From Alphaproteobacteria bacterium (GTDB lineage Bacteria; Pseudomonadota; Alphaproteobacteria; UBA6615), in the NCBI GenBank assembly GCA_028822385.1, contig JAPKDV010000006.1, positions 1 to 46,831 of the forward strand: DNA of 46,831 nucleotides, in the 5' to 3' direction. The notes under the pieces were generated by a model. It ran no database searches, was not told the origin of the DNA, and saw only the letters and a program-made list of their open reading frames with translations. The position numbers and the translations under genes are program-made. Positions 1 to 10,520 of this stretch are shown here, piece by piece; the stretch's first letter is position 1; the number at the start of each line of letters is the position of its first letter.

Positions 1-2
1 AA

Positions 3-80
3 CGCATGGCGGAAGAGATGAAGGAACTGACCGGTGGGCTGAACCTGCCGCCGGGAATGAACCTGCCGTTCGGCGGCTAA
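3..80 (+). CDS. C-terminal end of YbaB/EbfC family nucleoid-associated protein (truncated by window edge)
   Basis: Translation ...[24 protein letters not shown] is typical of the YbaB C-terminus; located directly upstream of recR, as is usual. Confidence 0.85.
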   Translation, partial: RMAEEMKELTGGLNLPPGMNLPFGG

Positions 81-97
81 CGCGGCTTTCCCGAATT

Positions 98-691
98 ATG
101 TCTACTCCTGAAATCGAACGTCTGGTCGACTTGCTGGCGAAGCTCCCGGGATTGGGGCCGCGCTCGGCGCGGCGCGCCACCTTACATCTGATCAAGCGAC
201 CAGGCCAGTTTATGCAGCCGCTTGCCGAAGCCATTGCCAACGTCGCCACCGCGATCCGAACCTGCATGAGTTGTGGCAATGTGGACACGGTCGACCCGTG
301 TCGTATCTGCGCTGACTACGAACGTGACCGCAGCATGATCTGCGTGATTGAGGATGTTGCCGACCTCTGGGCGCTGGAGCGCACCGCTTCCTTCGGCGGA
401 ATCTATCAGGTGCTGGGCGGCACGCTGTCCGCATTGGATGGTGTTGGCCCGGAAGATTTGCACATCGGCCGTGTGGTGGAGCGCGCAAAATCACCTGAAG
501 TGAAAGAGGTGATCCTCGCCACCAATGCGACCGTCGCCGGACAAACCACTGCCCACTACATCACCGAACGCCTGGCGGATGCTGGGGTGTTGATTTCTCG
601 CCTTGCGCATGGAGTACCGGTCGGCGGTGAGCTCGATTATCTTGACGACGGGACGCTCACGGCTGCAATCAAAAGCCGGCGAAAGGTCTGA
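98..691 (+). CDS. recR: Recombination protein RecR
   Basis: [20 protein letters not shown], zinc-finger C-x2-C-x11-C-x2-C region, Toprim segment; follows ybaB. Confidence 0.97.
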   Translation: MSTPEIERLVDLLAKLPGLGPRSARRATLHLIKRPGQFMQPLAEAIANVATAIRTCMSCGNVDTVDPCRICADYERDRSMICVIEDVADLWALERTASFGGIYQVLGGTLSALDGVGPEDLHIGRVVERAKSPEVKEVILATNATVAGQTTAHYITERLADAGVLISRLAHGVPVGGELDYLDDGTLTAAIKSRRKV

Positions 692-701
692 GGTGTATTC
701 G

Positions 702-1841
702 CTATTCCACGCCGCGTAGCAGCGGTGGTTCGCCAAGCGTGTCCTCGACCGCGGATGCCTCCGTGCCGTCATCCAACTGAATATTGTGGATCTTGTCGCC
801 GCGCCGTTTGACCCTATTGGCTGAGGTTCGGATGTCCTTGATGTCTTTCTCCGCCAGCTGGAAGTGTTTTTCCAGATGGCCGACACGCTTGTCGAGGCGA
901 TCGACATCTTCGAGCATGGTCAGCACTTCGGTCTGAATGATGCTGGCGGCTTCTTTCATCCGCACGTCTTTCATTACGGCACGCATGGTATTGAGCAGTG
1001 CCCACAATGTGGTGGGAGATACGATGAAGACCTTGGCGCGATGGGCGGCGTCGACACTGTCGCCAAAATTGGCGTGCAGCTCTGCATACACAGCTTCGGA
1101 GGGCAGGAACATCAGCGCGGCGTCGGCGGTCTCGCCGGGTACAATGTATTTTTCCGAAATAGCCTTCACATGCACTGCGATATCGCGCCGGAACGCGCGT
1201 TCGGCTTGTTTCTTTTGGGTCTCTGATTTGGCGCCCTGCAAAGCACGCCAAGCTTCCAGCGGGAACTTCGCATCGACCACCATGGGGCCGGGGGGGTTGG
1301 GCAGATCGAGCAGGCAATCGGCACGCTTACCGTCGCCAATGGTTGCCTGAAAGGTATAGGTGTCCGGCGGCATTGCAGATTCGACAAGGTCCTGGAGCTG
1401 GACCTCCCCAAATGCACCCCGCGCCTGCTTATTGGACAGGATATCCTGTAGCCCGACCACTTGTGACGAAAGATCGGCCAGACTTTTCTGGGCTGTGTCG
1501 ATGCGAACTAGACGTTCTTTCAATTCGTCGAGGCTGGTTTTCTGGGTTTTGGTGGATTTTTCCAGGGTTGCGTCGATCTTGCCGGTGAGCAATTGCAGGC
1601 GATCATCCACGGCTTTGGCCAGCGCGCGTTCCTGAGCTTGCAGGGTTTGTGCGAGTTGTGCCTGCTGGGCTGCCTGGGCTTCGGTCATCTGGGACAAGCG
1701 AATAGCCATCTCACTAGCTTTTAAGGCCCCAGTGGCCTCGGTGTTGCCTGTATTTCGGTGGGTGGTCAGATACAGAGCTGCCAGAAGCACAGCGACACCT
1801 AGGACGCCGATAAGGACCGCGATAAGAAGGATTGTATTCAT
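702..1841 (-). CDS. rmuC: DNA recombination protein RmuC homolog
   Basis: N-terminal TM, coiled coil, then RmuC domain (GAFGEVQLQDLVESAMPPDTYTFQATIGDGKRADCLLDLPNP...VVDAKFPLEAW). Confidence 0.9.
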   Translation of the reverse strand: MNTILLIAVLIGVLGVAVLLAALYLTTHRNTGNTEATGALKASEMAIRLSQMTEAQAAQQAQLAQTLQAQERALAKAVDDRLQLLTGKIDATLEKSTKTQKTSLDELKERLVRIDTAQKSLADLSSQVVGLQDILSNKQARGAFGEVQLQDLVESAMPPDTYTFQATIGDGKRADCLLDLPNPPGPMVVDAKFPLEAWRALQGAKSETQKKQAERAFRRDIAVHVKAISEKYIVPGETADAALMFLPSEAVYAELHANFGDSVDAAHRAKVFIVSPTTLWALLNTMRAVMKDVRMKEAASIIQTEVLTMLEDVDRLDKRVGHLEKHFQLAEKDIKDIRTSANRVKRRGDKIHNIQLDDGTEASAVEDTLGEPPLLRGVE

Positions 1842-1966
1842 GCACCCAGTCTAGCAGGACGACTGGATTCGCTGGCGTCTTGACGAAGCCCGCTCAAAAC
1901 CATACCTATCGGCGCGGAACACCCTGATTTCCGGCTGATTTTTAACGGTTTAGAGGTTTATGCGAT

Positions 1967-2479
1967 ATGGCAAAGCGCCCGATCGTTCTTGCACCAGATC
2001 CGGTGCTGAAACAGACATGCCAGCCGGTCGAGACGATCGGTGACGATGTGCGCACGTGTCTCGAGGATATGCTTGAGACTATGTACGCTGCGCCGGGTAT
2101 CGGGCTGTCCGCCCCACAGATCGCCGATGGCCGTCGCCTGATCGTTTGCGATGTGGCACGCGAAGGTGAGCCGCCCCAGCCCTATCAGATGATCAATCCT
2201 GAGATTGTCTGGCGCTCGGATGAAAAGATTCAGGCCGAAGAAGGCTGTCTGAGCATTCCCGATCACTATGGTGAAGTGTCTCGTTTTCGCGAGATTCGGG
2301 TCGAATATCTCGATCAGGATGGAGCCAAGCAGGGGGTTGCGGCGGATGGGTTGCTCTCGGCCTGTATCCAGCACGAGATCGACCACCTCGATGGGGTTTT
2401 GTTTGTCGACTACCTGACAGCGCTCAAGCGGAACATAATCCTGCGTAAGATGAAGAAGCTAAAGCGGCAACAGACGTAA
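1967..2479 (+). CDS. def: Peptide deformylase
   Basis: [16 protein letters not shown] and QHEIDHLDG motifs. Confidence 0.97.
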   Translation: MAKRPIVLAPDPVLKQTCQPVETIGDDVRTCLEDMLETMYAAPGIGLSAPQIADGRRLIVCDVAREGEPPQPYQMINPEIVWRSDEKIQAEEGCLSIPDHYGEVSRFREIRVEYLDQDGAKQGVAADGLLSACIQHEIDHLDGVLFVDYLTALKRNIILRKMKKLKRQQT

Positions 2480-2537
2480 CCAACCCCCTTTTCCACGGGA
2501 AGGGCGGCCAATGATCTCAACGGACTGCGTGAAGGCC

Positions 2538-3452
2538 ATGCGAATTGCGTTTATGGGAACACCGGATTTTTCGGTTCCGGCTTTAGATGCCCTTCGCGCG
2601 GCCGGGCATGAGATCGCGTGCGTCTATACACAGCCACCGCGCCCTGCCGGCCGTGGTCAGAAAGAACGCAAATCAGAGGTCCAGCTGCGCGCTGAAGAAT
2701 GCAGAATCGAAGTGCGGTGCCCGGTCTCACTGAAAGATAACGAGGCGCAAGCCGCGTTTGCGGCGCTCGATCTGGATGCCGCTGTGGTTGTGGCCTACGG
2801 GCTGATCCTTCCGGCGGCGATACTCGAAGCCCCCATGCGGGGCTGCATCAATATCCATGCCTCTCTGTTGCCGCGCTGGCGGGGCGCGGCGCCGATCCAG
2901 CGCGCGCTTTTGGCAGGTGATGTTGAGACCGGCGTAACGATCATGCAGATGGATGAGGGGCTTGATACGGGACCTGAGCTGGTGCGCGGAGCCATTGCGA
3001 TCGGCCCCGACATGAATGCCGGAGAGCTGCATGATGTGCTGTCAGATCTTGGTGGCCGCCTGATTGTAGGTGCGCTGGCAGGACTGGAAGCCGGTTCTCT
3101 TTCTGCTATCCCCCAGATCGAAGACGGCATGACTTATGCAGCCAAACTGGAACGCGGGGAAGAACGGATCGACTGGACGCGCAGCGCAGAGGAACTCGTA
3201 CGCCATGTGCGCGGGTTTGCACCTTGGCCGGGCGCTTGGTTCGAACAGGATGGTGACCGGATCAAGGTTCTCGTGGCGGAAGTCGCATCGGGTGATGGCG
3301 CGCCCGGCGAGGTGCGCGACGATGCGCTGCTGGTGGCATGTGGTGGTGGCGCGTTGCGTCTGTTGCGCGTGCAGCGCGCCGGTCGAGGTGCGATGGAGGC
3401 GGGTGAGTATCTACGTGGGCGACCGGTTGCTCAGGGCACGCGTCTCACATGA
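2538..3452 (+). CDS. fmt: Methionyl-tRNA formyltransferase (ORF opens at 2511; internal ATG at 2538 preferred)
   Basis: [43 protein letters not shown]; def-fmt-truA order. Confidence 0.95.
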   Translation: MRIAFMGTPDFSVPALDALRAAGHEIACVYTQPPRPAGRGQKERKSEVQLRAEECRIEVRCPVSLKDNEAQAAFAALDLDAAVVVAYGLILPAAILEAPMRGCINIHASLLPRWRGAAPIQRALLAGDVETGVTIMQMDEGLDTGPELVRGAIAIGPDMNAGELHDVLSDLGGRLIVGALAGLEAGSLSAIPQIEDGMTYAAKLERGEERIDWTRSAEELVRHVRGFAPWPGAWFEQDGDRIKVLVAEVASGDGAPGEVRDDALLVACGGGALRLLRVQRAGRGAMEAGEYLRGRPVAQGTRLT

Positions 3453-4186
3453 CTCGTTTCAAACTCACGTTGGAATATGACGGTGGCCCCTATGTGGGCT
3501 GGCAGCGACAGAAGAACGGGCCCTCGGTGCAGGCGGCTCTGGAAGCCGCGGCGCGTGGTTTCTGTGGTGAGGATATTACGGTTCACGGGGCAGGGCGTAC
3601 GGATGCCGGGGTGCATGCACTCGGGCAGGTTGCGCATATAGATATTCCGCAGGACAGGGACGCGGCGACGGTTCTCGATGCGCTCAATCATTTTCTGATC
3701 GACGAACCGGTCGTTGTGCTGTCTGCAGCAGTGGTGGGTGAAAGCTTTCACGCACGATTTTCAGCGACCGGGCGACTTTATCGCTACCGCATTCTGAACC
3801 GCCGTCCGCGCCCGGGTACGACCCGGGGGCATGTCTGGTGGGTACCAGTGCCGCTCGATGTGAAGGCGATGAATGATGCTGCGCAAGAGTTGATAGGTGA
3901 GCATGATTTTACCTCCTTCCGTGCCACGCTCTGTCAGGCGAAATCACCGGTGAAGACGATCGACCGACTGACCGTGCGACAGGATGGGGAAGAGGTCGTG
4001 ATCGAGGTTTCGGCGCGCTCCTTCCTGCATCATCAGGTTCGCAATATCGCCGGCACGCTGGCACTGGTCGGGAAGCGGAAGTGGTCCCGACAAGATGTGG
4101 CCGACGCGCTGGCAGCGCGCAGTCGCGCCTCGGGTGGACCGACGGCCCCCGCTGATGGTCTCTATCTCGTTTGCGTGGATTACTGA
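3449..4186 (+). CDS. truA: tRNA pseudouridine(38-40) synthase TruA
   Basis: [29 protein letters not shown] motifs; overlaps the fmt stop by 4 nt. Confidence 0.96.
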   Translation: MTRFKLTLEYDGGPYVGWQRQKNGPSVQAALEAAARGFCGEDITVHGAGRTDAGVHALGQVAHIDIPQDRDAATVLDALNHFLIDEPVVVLSAAVVGESFHARFSATGRLYRYRILNRRPRPGTTRGHVWWVPVPLDVKAMNDAAQELIGEHDFTSFRATLCQAKSPVKTIDRLTVRQDGEEVVIEVSARSFLHHQVRNIAGTLALVGKRKWSRQDVADALAARSRASGGPTAPADGLYLVCVDY

Positions 4187-4187
4187 G

Positions 4188-5408
4188 ATGGCGACCACGC
4201 GCATCGATGTGAAATCGCCGCGCCTGATTCTTTTGATTATGATAGCGGCCAGTGGTGCCTCGATTCTATCGACCGATCTCTATGCCCCGACATTACCGCA
4301 TCTTCCGGCCTACTTCGGCACCGATTCGACGACAGTGCAGCTCACTATGGCGCTGAATATGGCAGCCTATGCGTTCTCGCAATTGCTCTGGGGACCGCTG
4401 AGTGACTGGTACGGGCGCCGTGCGATCTTTGTTTACGGAATGGCGGCGTTTGCGCTGACGGTGATCGCGGCGGCGGTATCACAGACCATTGGTCAGCTTA
4501 TCGTGGCGCGAATCCTGATGGGGACGGCGGCCAGCGTGGAGGCGGTGATCGTCCTAGCGGTGATTGGCGATCTCTATGGAGGAAAAGAATCCGCAAAGGT
4601 GTTTGCACTTTACGGGATGGTCGTCTCGCTGGTGCCGGCTGCAGGACCAATCCTGGGCGGGTTTATCTTCGAATGGTTTGGCTGGCGGGCGAATTTCGTC
4701 GTTCTTGCAGGTGTCGTGGCTGCGGTGTTCGCTGTGGGACTGTTGCGACTTCCCGAAACCCTGCCGGCAGCGGAACGAACGGCTCTGAAACTTGGTGCCA
4801 TCGTCTCGGGATATGCACAGTTGTTGATGCGTGGTGGTTTTGTGACGGTTGCTATGACGCTCGGCCTCGCGCTTGGAGCGATCTTTGCCTATATCACCGA
4901 AGCTCCGTTCATTCTGATCGACAAGCATGGGATCGCGACCCGCTATTTTGGTCTCTATCAGGCCTTCATTGTGCTTGCCTTTTTCATTGGCAGTTTTATT
5001 TCCGGCCAGATCGTGGACCGTATCGGGGTGCGACGCCTGTTTGCCATCGGGGTGTGGAGTGGGTCGCTCTCGGGCTTGCTGGTGATTGTCGCTGTGAGTT
5101 TTGGCGAAACTCCGGTGACATTGACGGCCACGATGAGTGTGTTCGGCTTTGCACTGGGACCACTCTTTGCCTCCGCGCCGGTGTTGGCGTTTGAGCGAGT
5201 TACCGACCACGGCCGTGGCATGAGCGCGGCCATGCTCTCAACATTTGAGATGGGTGGGGGTGCGTTGGGTGCGTTGTTTGTTAGTTTGACGCCAGACGGA
5301 ACGGCCTGGCCGTTGGCGATCTGCGTGTCAGGCGCTGCTGCGTTGCTTCTGGTGGTCGGGCTATTGGCACTGCGCCTCAAATGGGCTGCCCCATCGACCA
5401 ATGCCTAG
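4188..5408 (+). CDS. MFS transporter, Bcr/CflA drug-resistance subfamily
   Basis: 12-TM hydrophobic profile; STDLYAPTLPHL and GPLSDWYGRR motifs; start chosen at ATG 4188 just after truA (ORF opens at 4095). Confidence 0.88.
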   Translation: MATTRIDVKSPRLILLIMIAASGASILSTDLYAPTLPHLPAYFGTDSTTVQLTMALNMAAYAFSQLLWGPLSDWYGRRAIFVYGMAAFALTVIAAAVSQTIGQLIVARILMGTAASVEAVIVLAVIGDLYGGKESAKVFALYGMVVSLVPAAGPILGGFIFEWFGWRANFVVLAGVVAAVFAVGLLRLPETLPAAERTALKLGAIVSGYAQLLMRGGFVTVAMTLGLALGAIFAYITEAPFILIDKHGIATRYFGLYQAFIVLAFFIGSFISGQIVDRIGVRRLFAIGVWSGSLSGLLVIVAVSFGETPVTLTATMSVFGFALGPLFASAPVLAFERVTDHGRGMSAAMLSTFEMGGGALGALFVSLTPDGTAWPLAICVSGAAALLLVVGLLALRLKWAAPSTNA

Positions 5409-5986
5409 CCGATCAGCGCGCGGGCTGTCATCCAGAGCACAATTGCAAGAAATATTTGGATTAAAACAACTACCACGGCGGCGACCGGCGGTGCGTCGAG
5501 CGCGGCGCGTGCGACAAACCATGAATAAACCAGTGTCACACCCGTCGCGACCATATATATGGCTGTACCCCAACCTGCCGCATCCTCGCCTTGCTTAGCG
5601 AAAATAGCGACAGCGGGCAGGATGATTGCCGCACTCATAATATTCGACCAATTCGAAGCGACGACGAACAGAACAAACCGTTCACTGCGCAAGATAGATT
5701 CCGCGAAGGTGGCGATGACCAATGGAAAAAGTAGCCACTGGATTGCGTATATCTCCAGATAAATCAGGCTTGCATGCGCGGCGTTCAATATCGTGACAGA
5801 CGTCCCGGCCTCTTCGGTGGTGAGAAGCAATGTGGCGATGGTATCAGCAGGCAGGACGACCGCTGCGGCCCAGAAGGAATTCCAGAACGCTTTTGTGGTG
5901 ATTTTAAAATACAGCAGACCAGTGCGGTCGAAATGCAGCAACCGCCATGCGCCAACTAATCCCTGGGTAGCCTCGAGAAAGGTCAT
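5405..5986 (-). CDS. Hypothetical integral membrane protein
   Basis: Long ORF with several hydrophobic segments, convergent with the MFS gene; family not recognised. Confidence 0.65.
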   Translation of the reverse strand: MTFLEATQGLVGAWRLLHFDRTGLLYFKITTKAFWNSFWAAAVVLPADTIATLLLTTEEAGTSVTILNAAHASLIYLEIYAIQWLLFPLVIATFAESILRSERFVLFVVASNWSNIMSAAIILPAVAIFAKQGEDAAGWGTAIYMVATGVTLVYSWFVARAALDAPPVAAVVVVLIQIFLAIVLWMTARALIG

Positions 5987-6004
5987 GCGGCGCTCCCGCG
6001 CTGA

Positions 6005-7189
6005 TTACCGGTTCAGATCAAAGTATGTCTCAAGAACCTTCAGGTAAATTTTTGTCAGCATTACAATGTCGTCGGTGGCCACGTGTTCATCGACCTTGTG
6101 CATTGTCTGTCCGACCAGCCCGAATTCTACGACAGGACAAAAATCCTTGATAAATCGGGCGTCAGAGGTACCACCGGTTGTGCTCAGTTCGGGTATCCTG
6201 CCCGTCGTTTCTTGTATGGCGGCCGAAATTGCGTCGCTCAACGGTCCGGGCGGGGATAGGAAGGATTCGCCAGTGACGCGGAAACTCAACGCATAACTGA
6301 CGTCACCATTGCCGATGGCAGCATCAAAGGTCTGGCGCACCCATGCATCCAAACTGCCGGATGTGTGGTGGTCGTTGAAGCGGATATTGAACGTCGCGCT
6401 GGCTTTACCGGGAATGACATTGTTGGCCGGGTTGCCAACATCAATAGTCGTGAGCTGCAGTGTCGTGGCTTGGAAATGCTCGCTTCCCTGGTCGAGAGGT
6501 TTGGCAGTCAGGGTGTTGAGCATCCGTACGAGATGATGGGTTGGGTTGTTAGCCAAATGGGGATAGGCTGTATGCCCCTGAATACCGCGCACGGTTACAT
6601 CACCAGTGGTACTGCCGCGCCGGCCAATCTTGATCATATCGCCAAGAGCTTCCGGGTTAGTCGGTTCACCAACGAGACAGGCGTCGAGTTGCTCCCCACG
6701 TTCGGATAGCCATTCGAGCACCTTGCGGGTACCATTGATGGCAGGGCCTTCCTCGTCTCCCGTGATCAGGAAGCTGATCGAACCTGGTGTGGACCATGTT
6801 TGCGGGGCACCGTGGCGGGCTACCAGTTGAGCGGTCGCCGCCGCGAACGCCGCAACGGCGCTCTTCATGTCAGCTGCACCTCGCCCGTGTAGCGCGCCGT
6901 CGATCACATCGCCAGAGAATGGATCACGTGACCAGTCTGTACTATCGCCTGTTGGCACCACATCGGTGTGTCCGGCAAAGCAGAAATTGCGACCATCCGT
7001 GCCGAGGCGTGCGTAGAGGTTTTCGACATCCGGCGTGTCCGCATCGGCAAAACGAAGCCGGTGGCATTCGAATCCGATTCGTTTCAACGCGCCACCAAGG
7101 ACACCAAGCGCACCCGCGTCGTCCGGTGTCACGCTGGGACAGCGGATTAATGACTGGGCAAGCGCGATCGGGTCGTCAGTGTCGGTCAT
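6005..7189 (-). CDS. dapE: Succinyl-diaminopimelate desuccinylase
   Basis: [34 protein letters not shown] motifs; start MTDTDDP preferred over ORF start 7255; adjacent to dapD. Confidence 0.95.
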   Translation of the reverse strand: MTDTDDPIALAQSLIRCPSVTPDDAGALGVLGGALKRIGFECHRLRFADADTPDVENLYARLGTDGRNFCFAGHTDVVPTGDSTDWSRDPFSGDVIDGALHGRGAADMKSAVAAFAAATAQLVARHGAPQTWSTPGSISFLITGDEEGPAINGTRKVLEWLSERGEQLDACLVGEPTNPEALGDMIKIGRRGSTTGDVTVRGIQGHTAYPHLANNPTHHLVRMLNTLTAKPLDQGSEHFQATTLQLTTIDVGNPANNVIPGKASATFNIRFNDHHTSGSLDAWVRQTFDAAIGNGDVSYALSFRVTGESFLSPPGPLSDAISAAIQETTGRIPELSTTGGTSDARFIKDFCPVVEFGLVGQTMHKVDEHVATDDIVMLTKIYLKVLETYFDLNR

Positions 7190-7199
7190 CGCCTTTGAG

Positions 7200-8045
7200 T
7201 CAGTCCCGAAGCAGTTCGTTGATGGAGGTCTTTGCGCGGGTCTGCTCATCGACACGCTTGACGATCACGGCGCAATATAAGCTCGGACCGGGGGTACCAT
7301 CGGGAAGGTCCTTGCCAGGCAGGGAGCCAGGAACGACGACCGAATAGGCGGGAACGCGTCCCACGAAGACCTCTCCTGTGGCCCGATCGACGATCTTCGT
7401 TGAGGCACCGAGATAGACACCCATGGAAAGAACCGCGCCTTCTTCAACAATGACGCCCTCGGCCACCTCCGATCGCGCGCCGATGAAGCAATTGTCTTCA
7501 ATGATGACGGGATTGGCCTGCAGAGGCTCAAGCACGCCGCCAATGCCGGCGCCACCGGACAGGTGAACGTTTTTACCGATCTGGGCGCAGCTTCCCACTG
7601 TTGCCCAGGTATCGACCATGGTGCCGGTGTCTACATAAGCGCCCAGATTAACGAAGCTCGGCATCAGCACTACGCCCGGTGCGATGTGGGCTGAATGGCG
7701 CACAATGGCATTTGGAACAGCACGAAATCCAGCGCTTTCGAATTCGCTGGCGCCCCAGCCGTTGAACTTTGAAGGCACCTTGTCCCACCATGCGGTGTTG
7801 TCGCCCGGGCCACCGGCAATCATCGTCATGTCGTTAAGCCGGAAGGACAGCAGAACCGCCTTCTTGAGCCATTCATTGACAACCCAGTCGCCATCGCGCT
7901 TTTCGGCCACACGGCGTGCGCCATTATCGAGTTCGTTAAGCGCCGTTTCGACGGCATCACGATCTGCGCCCGTGGTTGTGGGTGTCAAGCATTCCCGGTT
8001 GTCCCAAGCGGTTTCAATGGCCGATTGTAGGTTGGTGGTGCTCAT
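7200..8045 (-). CDS. dapD: 2,3,4,5-tetrahydropyridine-2,6-dicarboxylate N-succinyltransferase
   Basis: Left-handed beta-helix hexapeptide repeats, [46 protein letters not shown]. Confidence 0.97.
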   Translation of the reverse strand: MSTTNLQSAIETAWDNRECLTPTTTGADRDAVETALNELDNGARRVAEKRDGDWVVNEWLKKAVLLSFRLNDMTMIAGGPGDNTAWWDKVPSKFNGWGASEFESAGFRAVPNAIVRHSAHIAPGVVLMPSFVNLGAYVDTGTMVDTWATVGSCAQIGKNVHLSGGAGIGGVLEPLQANPVIIEDNCFIGARSEVAEGVIVEEGAVLSMGVYLGASTKIVDRATGEVFVGRVPAYSVVVPGSLPGKDLPDGTPGPSLYCAVIVKRVDEQTRAKTSINELLRD

Positions 8046-8131
8046 AGTGTTATCCTGTGCAGTACTTTGTTAGCAGCGTGCGAAGATGGCCGCGCACAGT
8101 CCCCCATGTCAACGTTGCAGCCTAGCTTTCC

Positions 8132-8818
8132 TCAGCCCGCCGCAAGTACGGTTTCAAGCCAGTCCGCCAAGTCTTCGGTTTCGTGGTGGATGTAGTCGGT
8201 ATTGCCATCGGGAATAGCCCAATAGGGGTCCGCCATAATGTCATACCGTACCCAGACCGTGCTCATGCCCATTTGGGCTGCAGGCTCCAGATTAGGGCCA
8301 ATATCTTCAAGCATTACCGCGTGCGCTGGGTCGATGTCGTAGAGCTTGGCAATCGCCTCATAGGGCTGGGGATTAGGTTTGGGGATGTAGTCCGCAGCCG
8401 CGACGTCGAAAATTCCTTCGAACATGTCCGCAATGCCAAGCCTATGAAGCACGGCTTCTGCGTGGGCCGTGGAGGCATTCGTGAAGATGACCTTGCGGCC
8501 GGGAAGTGCGCGCAACGCGTTGTTCAGTTTGGGCAGGGGGGCGACAAGGGAATAGTCAACATCGTGCACGAAGTTCATGAAATGGGTCGGGTCAACATCA
8601 TGATCGTTCATCAGGCCGCGCAAGGTGGTTCCGTATTCACGGAACATGCGCTTTTGCTCAATTAGTGCCCGGTCATGGTCAAGGCCCAGGCATTCGGCGA
8701 CGAACTTCGTCATGCGCGTCGAGACGTCGGCCATCAGGCCACAAGAGGCTGGATAAAGCGTGTTATCGAGATCGAAGACCCAGGTTTCAGTTTCACGTAA
8801 TTGTTCAAGAGGTTTCAT
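8132..8818 (-). CDS. Pyrimidine 5'-nucleotidase, HAD superfamily
   Basis: VFDLDNTLYP, IFTNA, LEDIGPNLEPA HAD motifs. Confidence 0.88.
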   Translation of the reverse strand: MKPLEQLRETETWVFDLDNTLYPASCGLMADVSTRMTKFVAECLGLDHDRALIEQKRMFREYGTTLRGLMNDHDVDPTHFMNFVHDVDYSLVAPLPKLNNALRALPGRKVIFTNASTAHAEAVLHRLGIADMFEGIFDVAAADYIPKPNPQPYEAIAKLYDIDPAHAVMLEDIGPNLEPAAQMGMSTVWVRYDIMADPYWAIPDGNTDYIHHETEDLADWLETVLAAG

Positions 8819-8902
8819 GGAAAATCCGGAGAAATGAGGCCATTGGTGGTATTAGGCGCAGGCCCAGTGGGGCTCATTTGCACCAGGCAAGCTGACGTGA
8901 AG

Positions 8903-9814
8903 CTAGTCAGCCCAGATGGCGGTGCCAAGACCGTGCTCGGTGAAGACTTCGATCAGCAACGAATGGGCAGCTCGACCATCCATGATTACCGCGGCATCCA
9001 CATTATTCTCGACGGCATCAATGCAGGTTTCAATTTTTGGTATCATCCCGCCTGTGATGGTACCGTCCTCGATGAGCCGACGTGCCTGATCCACGCCGAT
9101 ATTAGTGATCAGGTCGCCTTCTTTGTCCAGAACACCTGTCACATCGGTCAGCATCAACAGGCGCGCCGCTTCGACCGCCGATGCGATGGCGCCCGCCGCT
9201 GTATCGGCGTTTACATTATAAGTGGCGCCATCCTCTCCGATCCCGATGGGAGCAATGACCGGGATGATGTCAGCCTGGGTGAGGCTATCGAGAAGTTCCG
9301 GGTTCACCTGCGACGGGTCACCGACAAACCCAAGGTCGAGAATTTTTTCGATGTTTGAATCAGTCTCGCGATGGGTCCGGCGCAGTTTGCGGACGGACAT
9401 TAAATTCCCGTCTTTCCCCGATAGGCCGACGGCCCGCCCGCCCGCGGCATTGATGGCAGAAACGATTTTTTTGTTGATGGAGCCCGAAAGAACCATCTCG
9501 ACGATTTCAACCGTTTCCGCATCTGTAACACGCAAACCGTCGACAAACTCGCTCTTGATCTTTAGGCGTTCCAGCATCGCCCCTATCTGCGGGCCTCCGC
9601 CATGCACAATGATGGGTTCAATTCCGACTTGCTTCAACAGCACGATGTCACGGGCGAAGGCGCTCGCGAGGACCTTGTCTCCCATGGCGTGGCCACCATA
9701 TTTGATGACGAAACGCTGCCCATTGAACTGACGCATGTAAGGAAGTGCTTCGGCAAGGACCCCAGCCTTGGCGAGCAGTTCTTCGGGTGCTGGCACGCTG
9801 TCTGGACCCATCAT
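8903..9814 (-). CDS. argB: Acetylglutamate kinase
   Basis: [35 protein letters not shown] motifs. Confidence 0.97.
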   Translation of the reverse strand: MMGPDSVPAPEELLAKAGVLAEALPYMRQFNGQRFVIKYGGHAMGDKVLASAFARDIVLLKQVGIEPIIVHGGGPQIGAMLERLKIKSEFVDGLRVTDAETVEIVEMVLSGSINKKIVSAINAAGGRAVGLSGKDGNLMSVRKLRRTHRETDSNIEKILDLGFVGDPSQVNPELLDSLTQADIIPVIAPIGIGEDGATYNVNADTAAGAIASAVEAARLLMLTDVTGVLDKEGDLITNIGVDQARRLIEDGTITGGMIPKIETCIDAVENNVDAAVIMDGRAAHSLLIEVFTEHGLGTAIWAD

Positions 9815-9865
9815 CTTATCCGTTCTTTTGATGCGGCTTGAGTGCTGACCCTCAACTTAACGCAC

Positions 9866-10516
9866 TCATTGCGGGTTCGCCAGAGTGGCGAGGTCGGTCT
9901 GCAGTTCCGAAATTCCAAGGCCTTTTCGTGAACTGGTGGTGATCAGTTCCGGCAGAGCTGCTGGGTGAGTCTTGAGAACCGCTGCGACCCTTGCTGAGGT
10001 GGTTTCAAGCTCTGCAGCTGACAATTTGTCTACCTTGGTAAGCACCACGCGATAGACCACAGCAGACGCATCGAGCATCTTCATCATCTCTTCGTCGCCC
10101 GCCTTGAGCCCGTGTCGAGCATCAATTAGCAGGCAGAGGCGTTGCAGGTTGGGGCGTCCGCGCAAATAGTCACGCAGGGTCTTGTTCCAGCGGGAAATCT
10201 CTGTCTTTGATGCCCGGGCATATCCATAGCCGGGCAGGTCGACGAGCATCAAGCGCCCGGCAAGATCAAAGAAATTGAGCTCGCGTGTGCGCCCGGGCGT
10301 ATTGCTTGTGCGTGCCAAGGTTTTGCGCCCAGTCAGCCCATTCAGTAGGCTAGATTTTCCGACATTCGAACGTCCGGCGAAGGCTATCTCTGGCAGGCTT
10401 GGTTCGGGCAGGTCGGGCAGGGTCGCCACCCCGCGCACAAATGTACATTCTTGAGCAAACAGATGTCGCCCAATTTTAGATGAGGCCTGTGATGTATCTC
10501 CCTCAAGAACAGCCAT
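9866..10516 (-). CDS. engB: Ribosome biogenesis GTP-binding protein EngB/YsxC/YihA
   Basis: AFAGRSNVGKSSLLN (G1), DLPGYGYA (G3), LTKVDK (G4). Confidence 0.96.
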   Translation of the reverse strand: MAVLEGDTSQASSKIGRHLFAQECTFVRGVATLPDLPEPSLPEIAFAGRSNVGKSSLLNGLTGRKTLARTSNTPGRTRELNFFDLAGRLMLVDLPGYGYARASKTEISRWNKTLRDYLRGRPNLQRLCLLIDARHGLKAGDEEMMKMLDASAVVYRVVLTKVDKLSAAELETTSARVAAVLKTHPAALPELITTSSRKGLGISELQTDLATLANPQ

Positions 10517-10520
10517 TATG

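Noticed and set aside
4554-5210. 218-aa minus-strand ORF inside the MFS gene
   Set aside because: Polar, His/Lys/Arg-rich composition typical of an antisense shadow of a membrane-protein gene.
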